Source: Scytalidium lignicola
Lineage: Eukaryota; Ascomycota; Leotiomycetes
Length of the DNA stretch: 42,320 nt
NCBI GenBank assembly: GCA_002812745.2
Contig: NCSJ02000354.1
Location: 1-42,320 of the forward strand
Direction: 5' to 3'
The translations under genes and the position numbers were made by a program. The notes beneath the pieces are model-generated. The model did no database searches. It saw nothing but the letters and a program-made list of their open reading frames with translations, and had not been told where the DNA came from. Each line of letters starts with the position of its first letter. Within the stretch, counting starts at the first letter, position 1. Of the stretch, positions 10,311 to 22,970 are shown one piece after another.

Positions 10311-11438
10311 ACCGACTTCGTGAGGGATTATACAAAACGACTTGTGAAGCAATTGAAGCAATTGCGACGGAGCGAGCGACAGATAGACAGCAGAAAGTAA
10401 TCACGCGTAAAGAGAACATGCATGCGATTCCGAGCAAGCCACGATAATACCTGAATGACATCACGCGTCGAGAACGTCAGGAGGGGACTGTGGCTAGAAA
10501 TTCATCTTCCTCATTCCCACTACCTCTAGTCACATGCCTCCAGAGATGGGAAAGGAGGATGGAAGAAGAGGTCTTCATGAGAACCGGTGTGGTGAGATGT
10601 TTGCTTTGTTGTTCGTATTTTTGTTTGAGACATCGCGCTCGACTAGCAAGGAATCGAATACGAGCCGCTATATTTAGAGCGGGGTTGAAAAGTCACGTGT
10701 GAAGCCCCTTTTCTCGTCATATAAACACAGCTACTCGATCTTTGTATGTTATTTTCGCTGAGTCCTTAATAGATAATCTGAATGAGAATATGTTAGCACT
10801 CTAGTATCTTTTAAAATAGATTTACGAGCGCAGAGGAATCTCTCCGACTGGCAGACCAAGACATAAGTCAGCATTGGCCATGGCACAAAGGTGGATGGCC
10901 CGAAGAAATCCCGATCCCAAGTTGATGCGCTGGTGTAAGGTATTGGGCAAAGAAAATATGAATATTGCCCAGAGCCATAATTATGCAACTCTTTCAGCTG
11001 GTATGATCTTGTCAATCTGAACGTTGTATCAAATAAGTGGTTGCGATTCAGCAAACGCTGCTAGAAATACCACCATCACGTATAATGCAGCATAAAGGGG
11101 TAGCTGAACTGAGAAAGCCTCAAAGTTTCACTGAGCGTCTGTCTAAGACATGTTGAGAACCGGATAAAGCAATGAAGAGAATAATTAATTAAGTAATCAC
11201 CTGCCCCACTGGCAAAGGAAAAGCGGTGTGCATCGAGATAAGGCATTTGTCTATGCTAGATTGAGTGAGGAAGATTTCTCTTAACTTACATCGCTTTCTT
11301 TTCAATTATGTAGAATATTTCTTTGTATATTTCAACATGACTTTACATAAGTACGTGACAGTTATAAAGTTCAAGACCGAGACATATTCTTCCGACCATC
11401 ATTAATTATGAAAGGCGTCATCTAGCAGAAACATCATC
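10311..11438. other. Intergenic region between two minus-strand genes
   Basis: Promoter of the 877-residue gene on its left side and 3' flank of the MFS gene on its right. A CACGTG box (10693-10698) and a TATAAA (about 10721) are present. A 101-codon minus-strand frame at 10749-11054 has no family resemblance and is not called. Confidence 0.5.
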
Positions 11439-13151
11439 TTATGTCTGGAAAATCCATCTCACATCCTCATCATTTTGTATGCTCCGCGAATCATCAAACT
11501 GTCCTGCCCTAGCTAACTCAGCCTTGGCCTTATTTTCTCTCCTTAAGCTCAACCATAGCACTGATGTATTGACTAAATTCATACACAAATAGCCTAACGC
11601 AAATCCATGACCAAGATGGTATCTTGGACTTGTGTCAGGTCTGTAAAGTTGTGTCCCTAACACAGCGCCTAGGTTGCCGACCGTGATGGTCATGGCCGTT
11701 GCGGTGGCACGCTTAGATTGACCTGAGACATTTGCAGCTGGCCAGGAGAGTACGATGGCACAAGATGGGTAGATTCCCCCGGCAGCGAAGATTGTGCCTA
11801 GATATGAGACTCCTGGTTTGTGACTGGGAGCAGCGAGTAGGATTATGTAACCTATAATGGCAAAAGATGTGGATGCGAGGAGGAATGGTGATCGTTTCTT
11901 AGTCTTTTCAGCAAAGACTGCAACGACTATAGTAAAAACTGTCGCAACAGCATAAGGAGGGACGGTCAAGAGCTGGGCTTGAGCGGCGGTGTATCCCAGC
12001 TCACTGATGATGGTTGGCAGGAAGAGGCTGAGGGTGTATAGAGGGAGCGACATAGTGTGGAATCCGAGACTATAGAGCCAACACTTGTAGTCTGTTATAG
12101 CAGCTTTAACATTTAACCAGGAGAATTTCTCTTCGTTGGTTGCGTCGGTATCGGCCTTCAGACGAGTTTGGATAAAGGAGCGTTCAGATTCGGTAAGGAA
12201 GGGGGCGGTTTTAGGGTAGTTGTGGATAAAGAAGTATGAAATGATGGAGATGACAACAGTTACTATGCCCTCCTATTCAAATTAATTAGTATGTGTTCGC
12301 TCGAATATTATAAATATAAAGATTTAAAATAGCCATAACTTACTAGGATAAAGATCCACCTCCAACCATTTAATCCGCCAACACCTTTCATGAATCCGAT
12401 TCCATATGCCAGAATACCACCAAATGCGCCTGCCAATGATGCAGCGGAAAAGAATAGCGCTACACGGTAATGCGTCTCGGTCCGTTTATACCACATAGAG
12501 AGATAGTAGACGACTCCGGGGAAGAGGCCACTCTCTGTGACGCCGAGGAAGAATCTCGCAGCCAGCAAACCCGCATAGTTTTGAGATATACCCATTAAGG
12601 TAGCCACGACCCCCCAGATGAGCATAAGAGTTGGCAGCCATAGTTTAGGTGTTGTGCGCTTGAGGATGATGTTGCAGGGGATTTCAAAGAGGACCTAATA
12701 ATGTAGAATAACCATCAGCATTATTACTTGAAGGACACAACTCTCTTTCTAATCGCAAAAGCATGAAAGTGGAGCTCACTTACATATCCTATAAAATATA
12801 ATGTCAATGTCAACAGGTACTGGTTCCCTGTGATGTTTAAATCGGTAGCCAGGCCCTCCAATCTCGCATTCCCAACTGCGTAGCTAGATGTTAGTGACCG
12901 GAAATTGTGCATCTGTGTGAATAAATTGACCAGTACGTACTATTACTGCGATCCAAGAACGATAGTAGATATAGCAGAGTCAATGGAGGTAGCAGCTTCA
13001 GATCCAACTTCCGAATCAGCCTCTTCTCGTTGATCTTTGAGCCATCCTCCAGCACTGAATCATCCTGGACAACAAGAGATGGTGTATTGCTGGTATCTTT
13101 CTTGCTGTCGTCTACTGCCAAGTCGTCTTTTTCTCGCAGCGAAGGTGACAT
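11439..13151 (-). CDS. MFS transporter, anion:cation symporter (Dal5/Tna1-like) type
   Basis: Four exons: 13151-12941, 12875-12784, 12694-12344 and 12272-11439. The three introns are 65, 89 and 71 bp and give one 495-residue frame. The order is typical of fungal ACS-family transporters. A charged cytosolic N-terminus of about 60 residues is followed by TM1 ending in LDRSNIGNARL, then FEIPCN, then RFFLGVTESGLFPG with YYLSMWY, NGWRWIFI, a cytosolic central loop, and a second six-helix half starting near SLPLYTLSLFLPTI. Twelve membrane helices are expected at the plasma membrane. Known members carry allantoate, nicotinate, pantothenate or similar organic anions; the substrate here cannot be read from sequence. 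It is followed downstream by a separate minus-strand gene. Confidence 0.92.
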
Positions 13152-13971
13152 TTTGAAGAAAGAAAGAAGAGATTCCTGGTATAGACACTAGATAACAGAT
13201 TTTTACACATAGCACAAAAACAACATAACGTAGGATAACGTCAAAATGACTACTGGGGATTCTACATCTTATTATATAGCACCTGCCTGTTATCGCATTG
13301 ATTTCCTATCAACAATCGGTCCCTGGCAATGACGAGCTCCCCACAGTCAAACGGACCCCGGCGCCATCATTGGAGGCTATTGCGGGTGGGATGTCTACTA
13401 GCGGATGTCGTGATTAGAGGCTGGAATGAGCAACAACAGATTTCTTACCCTTGACAGACTCCAACGGAAGGTGTTGATAGGACGACTCAACGCCTCACAC
13501 TAAGTCTTTTTGCTTCGATTCCACCTGATAAATATGAGGATTATATAACTATTATTATTTTGGCCTTTTGCGGGATGTGACATGACGCGTGGCATATCCA
13601 CGGGCCGCACATGGCTTGAGACAATGAAATGAGTTAAAATAGCCTTAGGAATGTCATGAGATTGGTTCGCAAATAAATCAGAGATATTTCTTTTATTGAT
13701 ATTATCACATGAAGTGCGATATGCGTTGAAAGCTTTGGGACTGAGGCCGAATAAAAGAGCTTTGAGACCACACATCACCCAGAACAAAGTTACCAACAAC
13801 TGCCTCTCATGTTGTCGGACTTGAATTCCTACAGGTTATACTAATTAAGTTACACTTTTCTTTAGTAAAGGAAAATTATTTCCCAGCCAAGTCCTGTTAG
13901 CCAAATTGTTTTCCAACCATGACTTTTGTTACAACTATTCCTTCAAAGCCGGCTTTTTGTAGCAAGTGGAA
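13152..13971. other. Intergenic region upstream of the MFS gene
   Basis: No gene was seen. It contains the MFS promoter (about 13152-13500) and the 3' flank of the HAM1-like gene. Short frames at 13500-13799 and on the plus strand near 13919 have no family resemblance; the latter is antisense to the HAM1-like coding end. Confidence 0.5.
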
Positions 13972-16244
13972 TTATGCCTCGCTTCCATGTACGTCAAAGA
14001 TAGTATTCCTCCATCCATCTTGCTCGTTCTCTCTGATTCTGTCAGGAGCAAGTGCTGCCTCCTCATTCCACAATTTAACCAAACTACCCGGGGCGTATCT
14101 GCCCTTGAAAGCCCCCTTTCCAGACTGCGCGATACCAACACGAGTGTAGAGATCGGGGTCTTGCTCTGGAACTAACCTAGTTCCTACAGCTTTCAAAAAT
14201 GTCCAAAGATCATCTGGATTAGATATGCGTGTTGCTCGAAGACGCTCTCGGGCGAAAAGAAGTTCTCGGTTGGCGGCGTGAAGCCCGTCTGCAAGCACAT
14301 GCGCAATCTGGATTTCCATCGCCTTCCGGATAATTGGACGAATGAGTGGCTTGAAGAGCCATGCGCAGAAAGCGAACTTGCTCTTCCGGAGGGTATAATT
14401 CAATTTATGGATGTGCACCTTGACAGATCTCAGAGATAGAATCTTCTCGAGCTTCTCCTTGCCAATTTCTACGTCAATATGAATGTCAACCCCTCTTTCG
14501 TCCAGTTGGAACGAAGCAATGCCCTCGTCAATGAGTCGGAGGAAACTTGAATGAGTCCGAAGCCAGTATCCGATCTCATTTGCTCGGATTGATAGTCCAT
14601 CAATCTTGATTGTGACTAGTGACTGTGTTGATGAAGTGGTCCTAAATCTAGCCTTGCGAATCTCGAGATCATTGCGTGTTTCCACTCGCAAACGGTAGGG
14701 TAAGAAAGATGTGTGGTTCACCGTGGTTCCAGGCTCTAAGATGAGATTCTCAAGGAGGAGATCGATTTCGGGTGTTGCAATCTCAAGTCGCGGAATGGGA
14801 ATGTATTGAATAGCCTGAACTAGCAGTGGTACAAACACATTAATAGAATCGGTAATCAATTCTCCATTTGTATATTGATGAGTTGGTGAAAGGATTTTGG
14901 CTATACGAGTAGAGGTTTGAATAAGCTTTGCAATGTCCTGGTCTTGTAACACAGAATGAAAAGTGGATTGTAGCTGTGCAAGAAGCCCATCGATATCCTC
15001 TCGCAAGGAGGAATTGGAAGTCAGCTGGTGGGACTGGGTTCGGAGATCCTGGAATCGTTCCTCTGCATGATCGAAGAAACCTGGATCTGTGAACATATCT
15101 TGTAGAGCATTTCCAGTTTGACGGATTAATTCATCAAATTGAGGGTCGCTTTTCCCATGTTCCATAATTTTTTTAAATCTTCGTTCAAGCTCCTGCCACT
15201 CCTTCTGAACCCCGAATGACTTAAGGAAAGTCCAGAAATTTCGCACTGCGCGTTCTGTTTCGGGATTTGAATTAACATCATCCTCCACTGTCTCCATAGT
15301 ATTTTCTACGATGTGTGAGTAGGTTATTGCATATCGCTTTAGAAGCAATGACAACGTTGACACTGAATCTGAATAGTCCGTTCGCTTCCTAAGGTTTGTG
15401 ACTGCCTCCTTGAGCCGGTGTAGTAATGTTGCCTTCTCGTCACTGGAGACTCTATCAGCAAAGCTATGTTCTGCTTCCTCAGCAACTTTGGCCCCACTCT
15501 CAGCTATCACCTTGGAAACCTCTGACACTTCGTTACCTAGATTCTGGACTGAAGGAGGGGTTTGCTCCTCTGCGCCTGATTCCTTCAGTGTTCCTTGATC
15601 TTCCTTTGAAGGTCCCAAGCGTCGACCCGCTTCTTGGGAGACTTCTGAAAGAGTGAATGCAGTATCCTTGAAAACCTCCCGACCAATTTTGCTCAAATCA
15701 GACAGGAAGATGCGGAAATCGGAATTAGTCAGAAGGAGTGAGCCTACTGTCCTTAGACTTTGGTATGCTGATCAACGTTAAAATATATACTTTTCATGGT
15801 TTTAATAGTATGTACAGTACCAACAGCAGCATCTGCCTTTGACTTTGACTTTGCAGCCCTTTGGGCAATGTCTTCATAGTCAACCGATACCTTAGCATGG
15901 GTTAAGTACCAGATGAAGTCCTGTATTTGGTCATGCTCATTTTTGTGCTGCAGTAATTCGATGAACTGATTCAGCCACGTTTTCAAGTAGTGAACTAAAG
16001 CTCGGCCAGAATCGCTCAAGTCTTGGTTTTCTGGATTGAGGATATCTGCAGCAAGAAACGTGCGAAGATTGGCAATGGTCTGTTCATTGGAGGGCATAAA
16101 TCCTCTTGAAAACGCACGTAGCATCTGATAAGTGTGAAGGTTTTGGTGCAGCTCTCCCTGCATGGTGGTGTCATCTCTGTATTGAGGAAGGAGAGGCTCA
16201 CGTTCCTCGGTCCTGGACTTGCGGAAACCAAAGCAGGACGACAT
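13972..16244 (-). CDS. HAM1-like protein with BPI/LBP-type lipid-binding fold
   Basis: Two exons, 16244-15821 and 15767-13972, joined over a 53-bp intron with a TTTTAACG branch region; 739 residues. The N-terminal half is acidic and helical, with long stretches around FLSDLSKIGREVFKDTAF. The C-terminal half has the blocks that mark the fungal HAM1-like N- and C-terminal domain family: RANEIGYWLRTHSSF, the basic FKPLIRPIIRKAMEIQIAHV helix, a RERLRATRI turn, a GKGAFKGRYAPGSLVKLW motif and a final WRNTIFDVHG. The family is related to BPI-like lipid-binding proteins, and HAM genes take part in hyphal fusion in other fungi. The length fits the family. An extra short 3' exon beyond a possible donor near the stop cannot be excluded. 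Confidence 0.87.
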
Positions 16245-16885
16245 GTCTAGTTGCTTTGATTGTAGCGAAATTATTGAAACAACATCATTAATTTAGTATG
16301 AGGAGAGAATTTTCAATTGATACCGTGAGTAATGTCAGAATAAATAGGTGAAGGGCCTAGAACAAGTATTGAAAGTTGCAATTGACCTATGACGTAGTCA
16401 ATTTGAACGCAGAACCGATTATGTAAGTGGCTCTTATTTTGGAAAGTATGATGGAACGTGAAATTCAAAACTCAATAATGAATCAATTTTAGACCAAATG
16501 GCTTAATATGCCCTAAAAAGTAAATATATAATATTTCTTCCAGTGATCAAAATATCGGCGGGAGTTAGGGTGCTGGTATGTTGGATATAGACAAAATAAT
16601 CTCATATCTGCATATTGCGCATTAACCAACGGTCAATCGCTAGACTGCTAATCTCAGAAATATAAAGTCGTTATTGTTTGATGGCATTTATTAATTACTT
16701 ACAACTACATTATGGAGCTGAAGAGAAAACCTGCTAGCCAAATCTACACCCTTTCTATAGCCCGAACCTCACCAGGAGATGGAAATAGTAGGAACCAATT
16801 TAGTATATAAAGATGAATATTCAATTTCATTTGTCTATCAATCAATCTTTTCAGATCTTATAAAAAGAAATTCGCATGTTCTATT
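16245..16885. other. Intergenic region: HAM1-like promoter and GH3 3' flank
   Basis: AT-rich with no coding potential. TATA-like runs occur near 16527 and 16804. Confidence 0.5.
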
Positions 16886-19090
16886 CTAAATATTACATGT
16901 CGTACTCAACGCAGATGAGTCACCTGCAAATGATGCTAGTTCAATGCCAACATCCTTACCAGGCAACTTGAATGTGCCGTTCACCCATCGCTGAAGTGGC
17001 CGTAATGAAACCGATACTGCGACGTCCTTTGACTGCCCAGCATCCAGGTCAACGGGGGTAAAGCCGAGTAAAACACGCGAAGGAAAGTTATCCAGTCCAG
17101 GAAGTCCGTATATTTGAGCTATATATCTCCCTCCCCGAGATCCAGTGTTGCTTACTGAAAACCTAACCAACATCTCATCTTTCTCTTTGTGTATATCAGC
17201 TTCATCAACGCGGAGATTAGCTGTAGAAAATGTGGTATAGGATAAGCCAAAGCCGAGCGGGAATGCAGCTTGAACGTTGAGCTTGTCCAAAAGATGTTGA
17301 CCAAGCCAACGATCGTATCGGATCTTAGTAGCTTCACGATCAAAGAATGGCAAATGAGCTTCGTCTTTAGGTATGGAGAATGGTAGCCTGCCACTGGCAT
17401 CCACTTGGCCAAAAAGAACGTCGGCGAGAGCAGGGCCGCCATCACTGCCACTGTACCAGCTCATGATTATTGCGGGTACTTTGTCCTTCCAGGCTTCCAT
17501 GATGACTGCACCGGCAGTAATAATGGAAACTACCGTGCGTGGATTTCGTGCAGCAACCGCATCTATTAATTTCTCATCCTGTTCTCGCAGCCGCAGAGAC
17601 TTACGGTCACCACCGGCACCAACCTCGAGGGAACCCTCTGATTTGCCTTTGGTAGAGTTGCCTTGGATAATAGCAAGCGCCTCCTTCTCCTTGGCTGTCT
17701 TGGCCGGTGGAAAGACCTTTAAAAGAGGAGGATTGTCCTCCAAAGCATCAACGAGATACTCGCCCTCATCCTTGTCATTGTATCCTACAATACAGATGAC
17801 TAGATCTACTTTAGATGCGAGCTCCTGAGCCCGCTCCACAGAATCGGAGTCGTCCAAGATGATTTCAACGTTCGGCAAGACTGCTTTTAACCCCTCGAAA
17901 GGTGTAACTACATGAGGCGAGAACACTTGGGAAGAGCCTTTGTCACCGGTATTTGAAGAATTAGCTAGGCGTCCAACAATGGCAATTTTCGAAAGTTTTG
18001 GAGCATGTAGTGGGAGCAAGGGATTTCCATCCACTTTATCATTCTTTAGGAGAACCATAGATCTCTGGGATACTTCTCGGGCAAGTGCTCTGTGTTCTTT
18101 GCTGAAAATGACAGATGGGGCTGGCTGACTTGCTTCGGTCTTGACCTCAAATTCAAGTTCTTTATGCAGTATTCTCAGACATGCTCGATCTACATCGGAC
18201 CAGGCGAGTTCTCCCGAGGCAAGAGCATCCTTGAGGTGCATATTTCGTTGCTGGCTGAATGGAGCTTCTATATCCAAACCGTTTTTGACAGATAATGCCG
18301 CGTCTCGCAGACCAAAGACAAAATCGGATAGGACGAATCCGTCAAACCCCCACTGGTCTCGCAGGATTTCGTTGAGCAGGTGATTATTCTGACCAGCCCA
18401 CTCCCCATTGACGGAATTGTAGGAGGACATGACGGATGCCACGCCTCCTTCCACGATCTTCTTAAAATGTGGCAAATAGACCTCATGTAACACATCTTCG
18501 TCGAGCTCGACATCTACCCGGAATCGAGCATTTTCCATAGAGTTCAGAGCATAATGTTTGACGCATGCCATGACATGCTTCTGAACACTCTCTGTAAGAG
18601 CTAGCCCGAACTCACCGAGAAGGAGAGGATCCTCGCCATATGTTTCTTGAATACGTCCCCAAGCTGGATGTCGTGGGAGATTGACGCAAATACCACCGAA
18701 GTAGTTCGCTCCTTGTGCTTTTGCCTCGAGACCAATAGCATCTCCGACTCGTCTCTCGAGGCTAGTGTCCCAGGTGGCCCCGCGTGCCATGGAGACAGGG
18801 AAAGCTGTCGACTCATTCATGACAATTCCACGGGGACCGTCGGCAAAACGGACTCCTGGTATGCCCAAGCGTGGGATCGAGCCCATGATATAGGGTACAC
18901 GGTTATAACGATCGCAGAACATGTCGTGCATTCCCTCCCAAAACGGAGTATCACCATCAAGCAGAGAAAGGCGTTCGGCTTCGGTCAGTTCAGATAATAA
19001 TTTTTGTCCTGCTTGGACGATGGGCTCTCCGCCCTTTATAGCTTCTAATGCATGTTGAAAAGTATATGGTGTGGTTGCGCTGCTCGACAT
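16886..19090 (-). CDS. Glycoside hydrolase family 3 beta-glucosidase, cytosolic type
   Basis: One uninterrupted 734-residue ORF without introns. The N-terminal GH3 barrel has RFADGPRGI (81-89), GRIQETYGEDP (145-155), CVKHYALNS (176-184) and the nucleophile motif GFVLSDF with Asp256. The GH3 C-terminal sandwich starts near the SQRSMVLLKND block, with the GYNDKDEGEY loop, SWYSGSDGGPALADVLFG and FPLGFGLSYTTF, followed by a fibronectin-III-like end. There is no signal peptide, so the enzyme should be intracellular. No PA14 insert is seen. Phe follows the nucleophile where many GH3 enzymes have Trp. It should hydrolyse terminal beta-glucosides or related glycosides; the exact sugar is unknown. A TATA-like TTTTATATATAA (minus strand, about 19216-19227) lies about 125 bp upstream. 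Confidence 0.92.
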   Translation of the reverse strand: MSSSATTPYTFQHALEAIKGGEPIVQAGQKLLSELTEAERLSLLDGDTPFWEGMHDMFCDRYNRVPYIMGSIPRLGIPGVRFADGPRGIVMNESTAFPVSMARGATWDTSLERRVGDAIGLEAKAQGANYFGGICVNLPRHPAWGRIQETYGEDPLLLGEFGLALTESVQKHVMACVKHYALNSMENARFRVDVELDEDVLHEVYLPHFKKIVEGGVASVMSSYNSVNGEWAGQNNHLLNEILRDQWGFDGFVLSDFVFGLRDAALSVKNGLDIEAPFSQQRNMHLKDALASGELAWSDVDRACLRILHKELEFEVKTEASQPAPSVIFSKEHRALAREVSQRSMVLLKNDKVDGNPLLPLHAPKLSKIAIVGRLANSSNTGDKGSSQVFSPHVVTPFEGLKAVLPNVEIILDDSDSVERAQELASKVDLVICIVGYNDKDEGEYLVDALEDNPPLLKVFPPAKTAKEKEALAIIQGNSTKGKSEGSLEVGAGGDRKSLRLREQDEKLIDAVAARNPRTVVSIITAGAVIMEAWKDKVPAIIMSWYSGSDGGPALADVLFGQVDASGRLPFSIPKDEAHLPFFDREATKIRYDRWLGQHLLDKLNVQAAFPLGFGLSYTTFSTANLRVDEADIHKEKDEMLVRFSVSNTGSRGGRYIAQIYGLPGLDNFPSRVLLGFTPVDLDAGQSKDVAVSVSLRPLQRWVNGTFKLPGKDVGIELASFAGDSSALSTTCNI

Positions 19091-21017
19091 TGTATCGTCT
19101 TTCGTGAAGTATTTTAGAAGGATAAATTTTCTGGTTTGGAGACATACAAGTCCTTTATATTCATGTGAATTAAGTTGCTAGCATGGAGGTACTGCTGTCT
19201 GGCATCATGTCTGGTATTATATATAAAATACTTGAGAGGGGTTGACCTATACAATAATTTTGAGTGTTCCCGATACTCCGCGACCTAATGCAGCTAAAGG
19301 ACAGCGCGTGAGTGACCTTCACTATCCACCGACCCCGGGCAAGAACATTGGTTTTTTCAGTAGAAAGTGCTACCGGTAATGATCATTCTCCGTAGTTTCT
19401 TCTGGGGGAAATTGGAGGTCCACCTGCCGGAGTTACATGCCCCGCAGTAGCAGCGGCCCTCTTTTACTTTAGATATACGTAGCATTAGCTGTAGTTTCTT
19501 GCCATGATAGTAAATACACTTCCCAATAGTTCCTTTTCTTCACTCAGCTTGCTATCTCGACTTGATAAATACCCTATTTATCCGCGCTCTGGGTAATTAT
19601 AACCAGTCGTGCCAGTCCAGGAGTGGAGTGGAGAGACTTCCAAGAGTTCTACCGCTGTGAAGCCGCATATCTCCCGACTTTGTCCCGGTGGAGTGAGGAG
19701 GATGAGGATATCAAGCCAGGACAACAGTCTTTGCGGAGATCGCTGCATCAGAGGGTTGCAACCTCTAAAGATGTAGTAATATAGCCTGTTCTCGAATGCA
19801 TCACCTATCAAAAGGTAAGCTTTATTACTTGGAAGGATGTTTGGCCTATCACGTGATCGACCTGGAGAACATCAGTCAAACTGTTGTCGCAACCGAGTAA
19901 GTTCAGCAATTTGGAGATATGATCGACAAGTCAAACTGCATATATAGAGAAAGAAATATAAAAAGATAAATGTAATGAATTTAAAAAGAATATGTGAATT
20001 CCGTTAAATTAGAATAGTCTTCCTTTGCAGTTAGCTTGTAGCATACTAGTATTTACCCCAAGACTATCCTAGTGTAGGGTAAATCTTGACAACCACGACA
20101 ACGTAATAGTGAGAATATCAAAACCATGAAAACCATGCACTACAATTTTCAATGATGGGATGTGCTGGTTCTTTTAACTCATTTACAATAAAGATCTTTC
20201 CCTCACCGCTTGACACCTTTTTTGGAGGGTATTTGGATATGAGTTAGTTGAAGAATATTACTTGGGAATTTCATGATAAAAGACGTAGAAGTGCATTTGG
20301 TTAGACTTGGAGTTTATTTGACTTGGAATTAGATTGTGTGATTGTAAGTTAAAAAGGGGAAAATATATATATGGAGGAACCAGCTTTTATTTGATCCACA
20401 AGATTAATGCTGTCGGAACTCTTGAGGATTGGAATTTATGCTGCTTATTATTATCGGGGATATATTCTATTAATGGTGGTCAGACGTAGGCGAGAGGAGT
20501 AAGCATAGTTATTGGGAAGCTAGATTAATCAGCAACGCTCATTAGCTGGATGCAGGTATCCTTCTCTGGGAAATGCTCTTATTTCTTACCGATGCTGTGT
20601 CTCAATTTCGCTCTTTGTATCCGCATGAGCTTTCGGGTCTTTAGCAGGAATAGGAAAAAATAAAGCTCATGCAAGGCTTATATGCATAGATCTTTCAAGG
20701 CTAGACTACTAATAGGTAATGCTTATTCTTTACAACTCATGTAAACTGTGGTAGCAGTGATCCAATTAGAAGTATTCAAGTTCAGATTCCCCACCGTTGA
20801 ACCTGCTTGTTTTGGAATCTTGGCAGGGTTATGAGTTTATAAGTGAGTGTAACCCTCATGATTATATCAGAGCACCAATCACATAGTTCTGAACTATCAA
20901 GGGTTGATAAGTCATTTCTTATATAAATGACAAAGAGAAGCCTGGTGTTTTTTCCAAACCATTTTCCTGCTCTACTCTTTGTCAACCATATCAATAGTAG
21001 CAACACCCCTATTCATC
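19091..21017. other. Long divergent intergenic region (GH3 / P450)
   Basis: About 1.9 kb without a supportable gene. The left end is the GH3 promoter, including CCGG and CCCGGG sites between 19330 and 19440; the right end is the P450 promoter. The middle is AT-rich. A 77-codon minus frame at 19578-19811 has no resemblance to a known family. Confidence 0.5.
20920..20928 (+). promoter_or_regulatory. TATA-like box of the P450 gene
   Basis: TATATAAAT about 90 bp upstream of the P450 start codon at 21018. Confidence 0.45.
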
Positions 21018-22970
21018 ATGGACTTGCTCATCCTGCCTCAAAATCTCCAGTTATGGCTGTTTGGGCTTCCTTGTCTGTTAGCAGCTGGTGTTGGTTTCCT
21101 ATCACATGTCTTATACTACATTAGGGGATTCCGAGATCCTCAGACTCTAGGCATTATAACGACTCATCTTTTAGCGGAAGGCATCCTCTACGGGGTGTCT
21201 CTACTGGATAAAGGAGGTTCGAGAGGATTTGTTTATGCAACAGCTATTTCAATATCATACTATGCAGCCCTCTTCACCAGCATCGTCTTATATAGGCTCT
21301 TTTTCCATCCACTTAGTCGATTTCCTGGTCCTCTTCAGGCCAAAGTATCCAAATTTTATAGTTTAATCGTAGCTCAAGATGGGAAGTTACACGAACACCA
21401 AAATCTTTGGGTGAAGAAGTACGGTGATATTGTTCGTATAGGTTAGTCTATATTCCTCCAGGTAACTATTGTTTGCTCATTTCCACCTAAGCTCCAAATG
21501 AACTTCTTATCGTATCACTAGATGCCCAACAAAAAGTTCACACCACTCAATCTAAGGTGGACAAGAAAAATACGTTATATAATTTCATCAACTACAAAGG
21601 GGTTCACAACCTGGACTCAATTTTGGACCGAGAAGAGCATAGATGGAGGCGCCAAGTTTGGGACAAAGCTTTGAATACTAAAGGTAGAGCAGTTAATTCT
21701 GAAACCCTCCCAGGCTTGGCTAACTGCCATTATTTCAGCTCTGGAGACTTATGAATCGTATACCAGAGAGGTAACGCATACCTGGTTAGATAAGATTGTA
21801 ACTCTCGAGGGACAGCCCATCGACACATCTCTATATTCTCATCTCATACCGTTTGATAACATGGGGAAAATGGGCTACTCAACCGATTTCGGAACGTTAA
21901 AAGCTGGTAAAGAGGATCGTATGCTCCACTTGATTGAATGCACATTTTCTGCGTTTGGGAAGCTTGGGCAGTTATCATGGCCAGTTGCAATTGCCAAAGA
22001 CCTAAATTTGAGCCCAGAGCAGACGGAGTTCGAGAATCTTGCATGCAAGGTTGCGGATGAGAGAGAGAAGGTATGATAACCAAGACACAACCAACACATG
22101 AATCAATCTAAAACTGCGGTAGAATAATAGTGAAGACAAAGAAGACATTATGAAGTATTTGCTGGATGATTATCGTTCTGAGAAACCCAAGGCTTTCTTC
22201 AATCGAAACATCCTTTATTCCGATTCCCAAGTTATCATGATTGGAGGGACAGATACAATTGCAGTGACGCTGTCATATTGCTTTTATTATCTTGCCAGAG
22301 ACGCGTCCCTGAGACAGAAGCTGAAAGATGAAGTTTCTACCGTCTTCGGCAAGTCTATTTCAGGAGAATTCACCCATGCCGACCTCAGCTCCTTGGATAT
22401 TCTCAATGCTATAATTAATGAATCCCTGAGAATGCATAGTCCCACATGCAGTAATGGTGCTAGATCAACCCCACCGGAAGGACTTAGTGTTGACGGAGTG
22501 TTCATACCCGGGGGCGTTACCATATTTGTAGGCATTCATGCTATTCAACGAAGTGAGCAGTTTTGCCAACTCAAGTATATATATATTTTTTATTGCCACT
22601 GATAGTGTTTAAGGCCCCAAGTATTTCAAGCAGCCCGATGAATTTATCCCGGAAAGATGGACGACTCGTCCTGAATTAGTTCTTGATAAACGGGCCTTCC
22701 ACCCGTTTATGGTTGGTAAGTAAACGAACTCGATTTTTCCAAACTCAATCTGGTACTTTAGTCCTGACAATTTCAATTTCAGGCCCATATAATTGTGTTG
22801 GGAAACGAATGGCTCTGCTCGTTCTGAGGCTTGTTCTCGCCTACACAATATTGAATTACGATTTTGAGTTTGCTCCTGGAGAAGACGGAACACGCATCCA
22901 TAAAGATGCGTTTAATCAACTTATTCTAAAAGCAGGGAAGCTGGAGTGTGTATTTAAGAGGAGAGAATGA
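21018..22970 (+). CDS. Cytochrome P450 monooxygenase, membrane-anchored
   Basis: Six exons: 21018-21441, 21492-21683, 21739-22070, 22123-22552, 22614-22715 and 22783-22970. The introns are 50-67 bp and give 555 residues. The start is the ATG at 21018; the frame upstream has only a TTG. The N-terminus has two or three hydrophobic segments before the Pro-rich FFHPLSRFPGP hinge, as in fungal P450s related to benzoate or tryprostatin hydroxylases. The I-helix GGTDT is at 357-361, ESLR (ExxR) at 416-419, PERW at 471-474, and the heme loop FMVGPYNCVGK has Cys497. The position usually Arg in FxxGxRxCxG is Tyr495. It should be an ER-bound monooxygenase using a reductase partner; the substrate is unknown. 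It converges on the carboxylesterase gene. Confidence 0.93.

Noticed and set aside
10311..10361. Upstream extension of the disordered protein
   Set aside because: It starts with TTG; the first ATG is at 10310.
10749..11054. 101-codon minus-strand frame between two genes
   Set aside because: No signal, domain or joining exons; other frames look equally plausible and all carry stops.
20979..21017. Longer P450 N-terminus starting at 20979
   Set aside because: The codon is TTG; the first ATG is at 21018 and gives a normal membrane anchor.
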